Assembly: GCA_017577945.1 (NCBI GenBank)
Contig: PKQS01000008.1
Coordinates: 296,719-360,718, forward strand
DNA length: 64,000 bases
Reading direction: 5' to 3'
Source: Bacillota bacterium
GTDB lineage: Bacteria; Bacillota; Limnochordia; Limnochordales; ZCTH02-B6
The notes beneath the pieces were generated by a model. It did no database searches, was not told the DNA's origin, and was given only the letters and a program-made list of their open reading frames with translations. Within the stretch, counting starts at the first letter, position 1, and each line of letters opens with the position of its first letter. Shown in pieces: positions 61,466 through 64,000 of this stretch. Both the position numbers and the translations under genes were made by a program.

Positions 61466-63319
61466 ATGTTTCGATCGATCAAGCGCCTATGGGAAACACT
61501 GACCGTATCCCAGCGACGGCGGGTGGTGCTCTTAACCGGCGCTGTCGTCGTGATGGCGATCCTGGAAGTAGCGAACGTGTCGGCCATAGCGCCCTTTTTG
61601 GCGTTGGCATCGGATCCTAGCATCATCGAGGAAAACGCGATTCTGGCCTTTTTGTACGAGTTTTTCGGATTCGACGATGTCAACCGATTCCTTGTCGCCG
61701 TCGGTCTCGGTATCTTTTTCCTGATGGTGTTTAGCAATGCCTGGGCTGCGCTGACGACCTGGGCTAAATTGCGCCTCATTTGGTCACTCAACCACCAAAT
61801 TTCGATGAGGCTCTTGGAGCGCTATCTCTATCGCCCGTATAGCTACTTTCTGAGCCGCAACACAGCGGACTTGAGCAAAACGTTGCTGTCCGAAGTTCAG
61901 CAGCTCACGCAACAGATGATTCAGCCCGTCATTCTTGCGATCGGACGAGCAGTGGTGGCGCTAGGTATTGTGATCGTGCTCATTGCTACGAGCCCGGCGC
62001 TGGCGTTTATCGTTACGGTTGTCGTAGGTGGCAGCTACGCGCTCATCTACACCTTTATCCGCAAACGTCTCAATGCGATCGGGAAAGACCGCGTCAAGGC
62101 GAATCAGGAAAGATTTACGGTGGCCGCAGAGGCCCTCGGTGGTATAAAGGACGTTAAGATTCTTAACGTTGAGGACTCGTTTCTCAGGCGTTTTGCAGGT
62201 CCATCCAGGCGTTATACCCGCCATCAGGCCACGAGCAGCGTTACGGCAACCCTGCCGCGGCACGCTATCGAAACCGTGGCATTCGGCACAGTTGTGTTGA
62301 TTGTGGTTTATTTTGTGGCTTTGGAGCGGGACTTCAGCGGCATCGTGCCGATGCTCGGGATGTACGCGTTTGCGGGTTATCGACTGATGCCGGCGTTGCA
62401 ACAGATTTTCCACGCGGTTACCGCGGTGCGGTTCTATGGTTCCGCTCTCGAAGGCGTGCTAAACGACCTTGAATCGGATCAGGAGGTTGCTCATCCCTCC
62501 GATTCTGAGTCGACACCAAAAGCGGTCCTGTCTGTCGCGCGGCCTGCAATCGTTGAGCCTATGGGGTTACGTCAAAAGCTGGAACTGAAGGGAATACGGT
62601 TTTCCTATCCCAACACCGATCGACCCGCCGTCGATGACGTTTGGCTTGAAATTCCGGCCAACGCGGCGGTAGGGTTTGTAGGCGCGACGGGTTCCGGTAA
62701 AACGACGCTTATAGACGTCATCCTCGGCCTGCTGAAGCCCGAGAAAGGCGAGATTGTGGTCGACGGCGTCGTCATCAATGACTCGAACCTGAAGGCATGG
62801 CAAAAGAGCATCGGATACGTCCCGCAGCACATTTTTTTGACGGACTCCTCTGTGGCAGAGAACATTGCCTTTGGTGTACCAAAGGATGAGATCGACATGG
62901 AGGCCGTGCGCAACGCTGCTAAGATCGCGCAAATCGACGACTTTGTGATGAATGAATTGCCGTACGGTTACGACACGGTGGTGGGTGAGCGAGGTATTCG
63001 CCTTAGCGGCGGTCAACGTCAGCGCATCGGCATTGCGCGGGCCCTGTACCGCAATCCTGACGTTATCGTATTCGACGAAGCCACCAGCGCCCTCGACAAT
63101 TCGACGGAGCGGGCTGTGATGGAGGCAATGAGGACGCTGCTAGGTAAGAAGACCATATTAATGGTAGCTCATCGCCTTTCGACTCTCTCAGACTGCGACA
63201 TCATTTTTATGCTAAAGGACGGTCGTGTCGTTTCCAGGGGAACGTACGACGAGCTCGTATCCGGGCAGGGTGCGTTCATTGACTTGCTGGCTGCTAGAGC
63301 CCCGAACGGCGGTGGGTGA
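61466..63319 (+). CDS. ABC transporter with fused membrane and ATPase domains (PglK-like flippase)
   Basis: A 617-residue half-transporter: six helices (residues 1-330) and an ATPase domain with Walker A GATGSGKTT, signature LSGGQRQRIGIARAL, Walker B VIVFDEATSALDN and switch His VAHRLST. The membrane part (NVSAIAPFLALASDPSIIEE) resembles PglK/WlaB, which flips lipid-linked oligosaccharides. The ATG at 61466 follows AGGTGGG. It is 107 bp behind the epimerase gene and probably exports the glycan built from UDP-uronates. Confidence 0.88.
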   Translation: MFRSIKRLWETLTVSQRRRVVLLTGAVVVMAILEVANVSAIAPFLALASDPSIIEENAILAFLYEFFGFDDVNRFLVAVGLGIFFLMVFSNAWAALTTWAKLRLIWSLNHQISMRLLERYLYRPYSYFLSRNTADLSKTLLSEVQQLTQQMIQPVILAIGRAVVALGIVIVLIATSPALAFIVTVVVGGSYALIYTFIRKRLNAIGKDRVKANQERFTVAAEALGGIKDVKILNVEDSFLRRFAGPSRRYTRHQATSSVTATLPRHAIETVAFGTVVLIVVYFVALERDFSGIVPMLGMYAFAGYRLMPALQQIFHAVTAVRFYGSALEGVLNDLESDQEVAHPSDSESTPKAVLSVARPAIVEPMGLRQKLELKGIRFSYPNTDRPAVDDVWLEIPANAAVGFVGATGSGKTTLIDVILGLLKPEKGEIVVDGVVINDSNLKAWQKSIGYVPQHIFLTDSSVAENIAFGVPKDEIDMEAVRNAAKIAQIDDFVMNELPYGYDTVVGERGIRLSGGQRQRIGIARALYRNPDVIVFDEATSALDNSTERAVMEAMRTLLGKKTILMVAHRLSTLSDCDIIFMLKDGRVVSRGTYDELVSGQGAFIDLLAARAPNGGG

Positions 63320-63954
63320 GGATGTGGAGGTTTGCCATCTTATTATTGACAGGCCGCGGGTCGTCGCTCGCGGGCCCCTGACCGATTCGCTGACGGAAAT
63401 ACTGGTCGCGGTGCCCGTACGATTACAACACGCGACCGGATATTTGGAGACGCCAGCTTAATCGGTCGCTTCGTGCTGGTCGCTAAGATGGACTGTACGA
63501 AGCTCGCCACTGTCCGCAAACTGACGTCCGCTCGTGCGACGGGACGAAAGCCTTCGGCGCTCGGCAGTGTCGAGCTTAAGCTGGGTAGGTATTGGCATGG
63601 CGCGGCGTTTGTGTGTTTCTCATACACCTAGCCTGGGGTTTTCGGTCCTCGCCCAAGCGTTTTGGTGTTGTCTTCCTATCTGTCCGGACCGCGACTGGGT
63701 ACGAGTAGGTATGACAATGCTTCCTAGGACCAGGTGTAGAAGAGATACTCGATGAGCGGCAATAACAAGCTGGAGAAGCTCGACATCGATTTATATTTGT
63801 CAGTGTAAGCTGGCCCTCGCGTTGTGTATTGGTTAGTGTCCCAGGTAGGGTGTAAAATCCCGTGGAGTCCGGTCGGTGGTTGACAGAAAAGGTCACCGGC
63901 GCGTTCCCTTCGAGTAGAAGCACAACCAACCACCTGAAGGGGGTCACGACGCCG
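63320..63954. other. Eroded sequence between the flippase gene and a transposase
   Basis: 635 bp with no convincing gene. Frames are short and broken. An 18-codon frame at 63752-63808 (MSGNNKLEKLDIDLYLSV) could be the start of a gene cut off by the insertion element. The stretch GGTGTAAAATCCCGTGG near 63848 may lie at the left end of that element. Confidence 0.45.
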
Positions 63955-64000
63955 ATGACCGATCTCAAGATCGCGCTGATGGAGCTGTTGCGCAAGTACC
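63846..64000 (+). mobile_element. Left end of an IS256-like insertion sequence (partial)
   Basis: The boundary is uncertain; it is placed at GTGTAAAATCCC, just upstream of the transposase start. The element continues beyond the window, so its inverted repeat cannot be checked. Confidence 0.4.
63955..64000 (+). CDS. Transposase, IS256/mutator-like, first 15 codons only
   Basis: MTDLKIALMELLRKY is encoded at the very end, behind GAAGGGGG 11 bases upstream. The N-terminus (LMELLRK) resembles IS256-family transposases of high-GC firmicutes. Too little is present for certainty. Confidence 0.45.
   Translation, partial: MTDLKIALMELLRKY

Noticed and set aside
63225..63461. A 78-codon gene overlapping the end of the flippase
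   Set aside because: It overlaps a certain gene in another frame, has no ribosome site and matches nothing recognisable.
1..64000. rRNA, tRNA genes or CRISPR arrays
   Set aside because: No tRNA-like T-loop (GGTTCRANYCC) in a cloverleaf, no rRNA core sequence and no regularly spaced identical repeats were seen.

Overview
The window reads as a high-GC, spore-forming Bacillota chromosome segment of the Limnochordia / Symbiobacterium / Thermaerobacter type. The evidence is indirect but consistent: a c-di-AMP (ydaO-type) riboswitch, a TnrA/GlnR-type operator, CotF-like spore-coat proteins, a Gram-positive-style CpsB/CpsD/Wzz tyrosine-phosphorylation module, strong AGGAGG ribosome sites with frequent GTG/TTG starts, and tightly overlapping genes. 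Several large secreted proteins look like outer-membrane beta-barrels (one ends in a C-terminal Phe), so the cell may be a diderm firmicute; this is inference. No rRNA, tRNA or CRISPR array was seen.

Layout. 1-3139 (minus): zinc alcohol dehydrogenase (cut by the window edge) behind an ECF sigma / anti-sigma / repeat-bearing membrane protein operon. 3362-5272: two secreted proteins, one a lipoprotein metzincin. 5413-8252: NAD(P) transhydrogenase pntAA-pntAB-pntB. 8568-10468: MFS exporter and two small coat-F-like proteins. 10610-11678: argG truncated and joined to the 3' end of argH. 11799-14913: asnB (minus) and a GT2 glycosyltransferase. 14960-18106: strong promoter, c-di-AMP riboswitch, terminator, then a glycine-betaine-type ABC transporter. 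18231-19601 (minus): M20 dipeptidase. 19748-28602: a subtilase with many adhesion-like domains, a lipoprotein and two beta-barrel-like proteins. 28684-33043: polysaccharide chain-length and tyrosine kinase/phosphatase genes. 33220-38507: another barrel-like protein, gpsA, LD-carboxypeptidase, then an HTH/ImmA-IrrE-like protein lacking its catalytic Glu, beside a ubiquitin-like/JAB metalloprotease protein.

39000-51866 is the most distinctive block: an NMT1/Tau-type ABC importer runs without a break (ATGA/GTGA overlaps) into an ABC-2 exporter, a periplasmic binding protein and a YVTN beta-propeller of the kinds that accompany PQQ alcohol dehydrogenases; facing it are a XoxJ-like/periplasmic-binding fusion protein, a quinoprotein alcohol dehydrogenase with the Asp-x-Asp signature of lanthanide-dependent enzymes, and a cytochrome c with an extra N-terminal secreted-repeat domain. 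Together these look like a complete periplasmic-type alcohol oxidation system in a firmicute; PQQ biosynthesis genes are not in the window.

52239-57957: aldo/keto reductase, aldose epimerase and a dipeptide-type ABC importer without its ATPases. 58000-64000 appears lower in GC: a decayed McrC-like fragment, UDP-glucose dehydrogenase, UDP-sugar epimerase, a PglK-like ABC flippase, eroded sequence, and the start of an IS256-like transposase at the right edge, which fits an acquired surface-glycan island.
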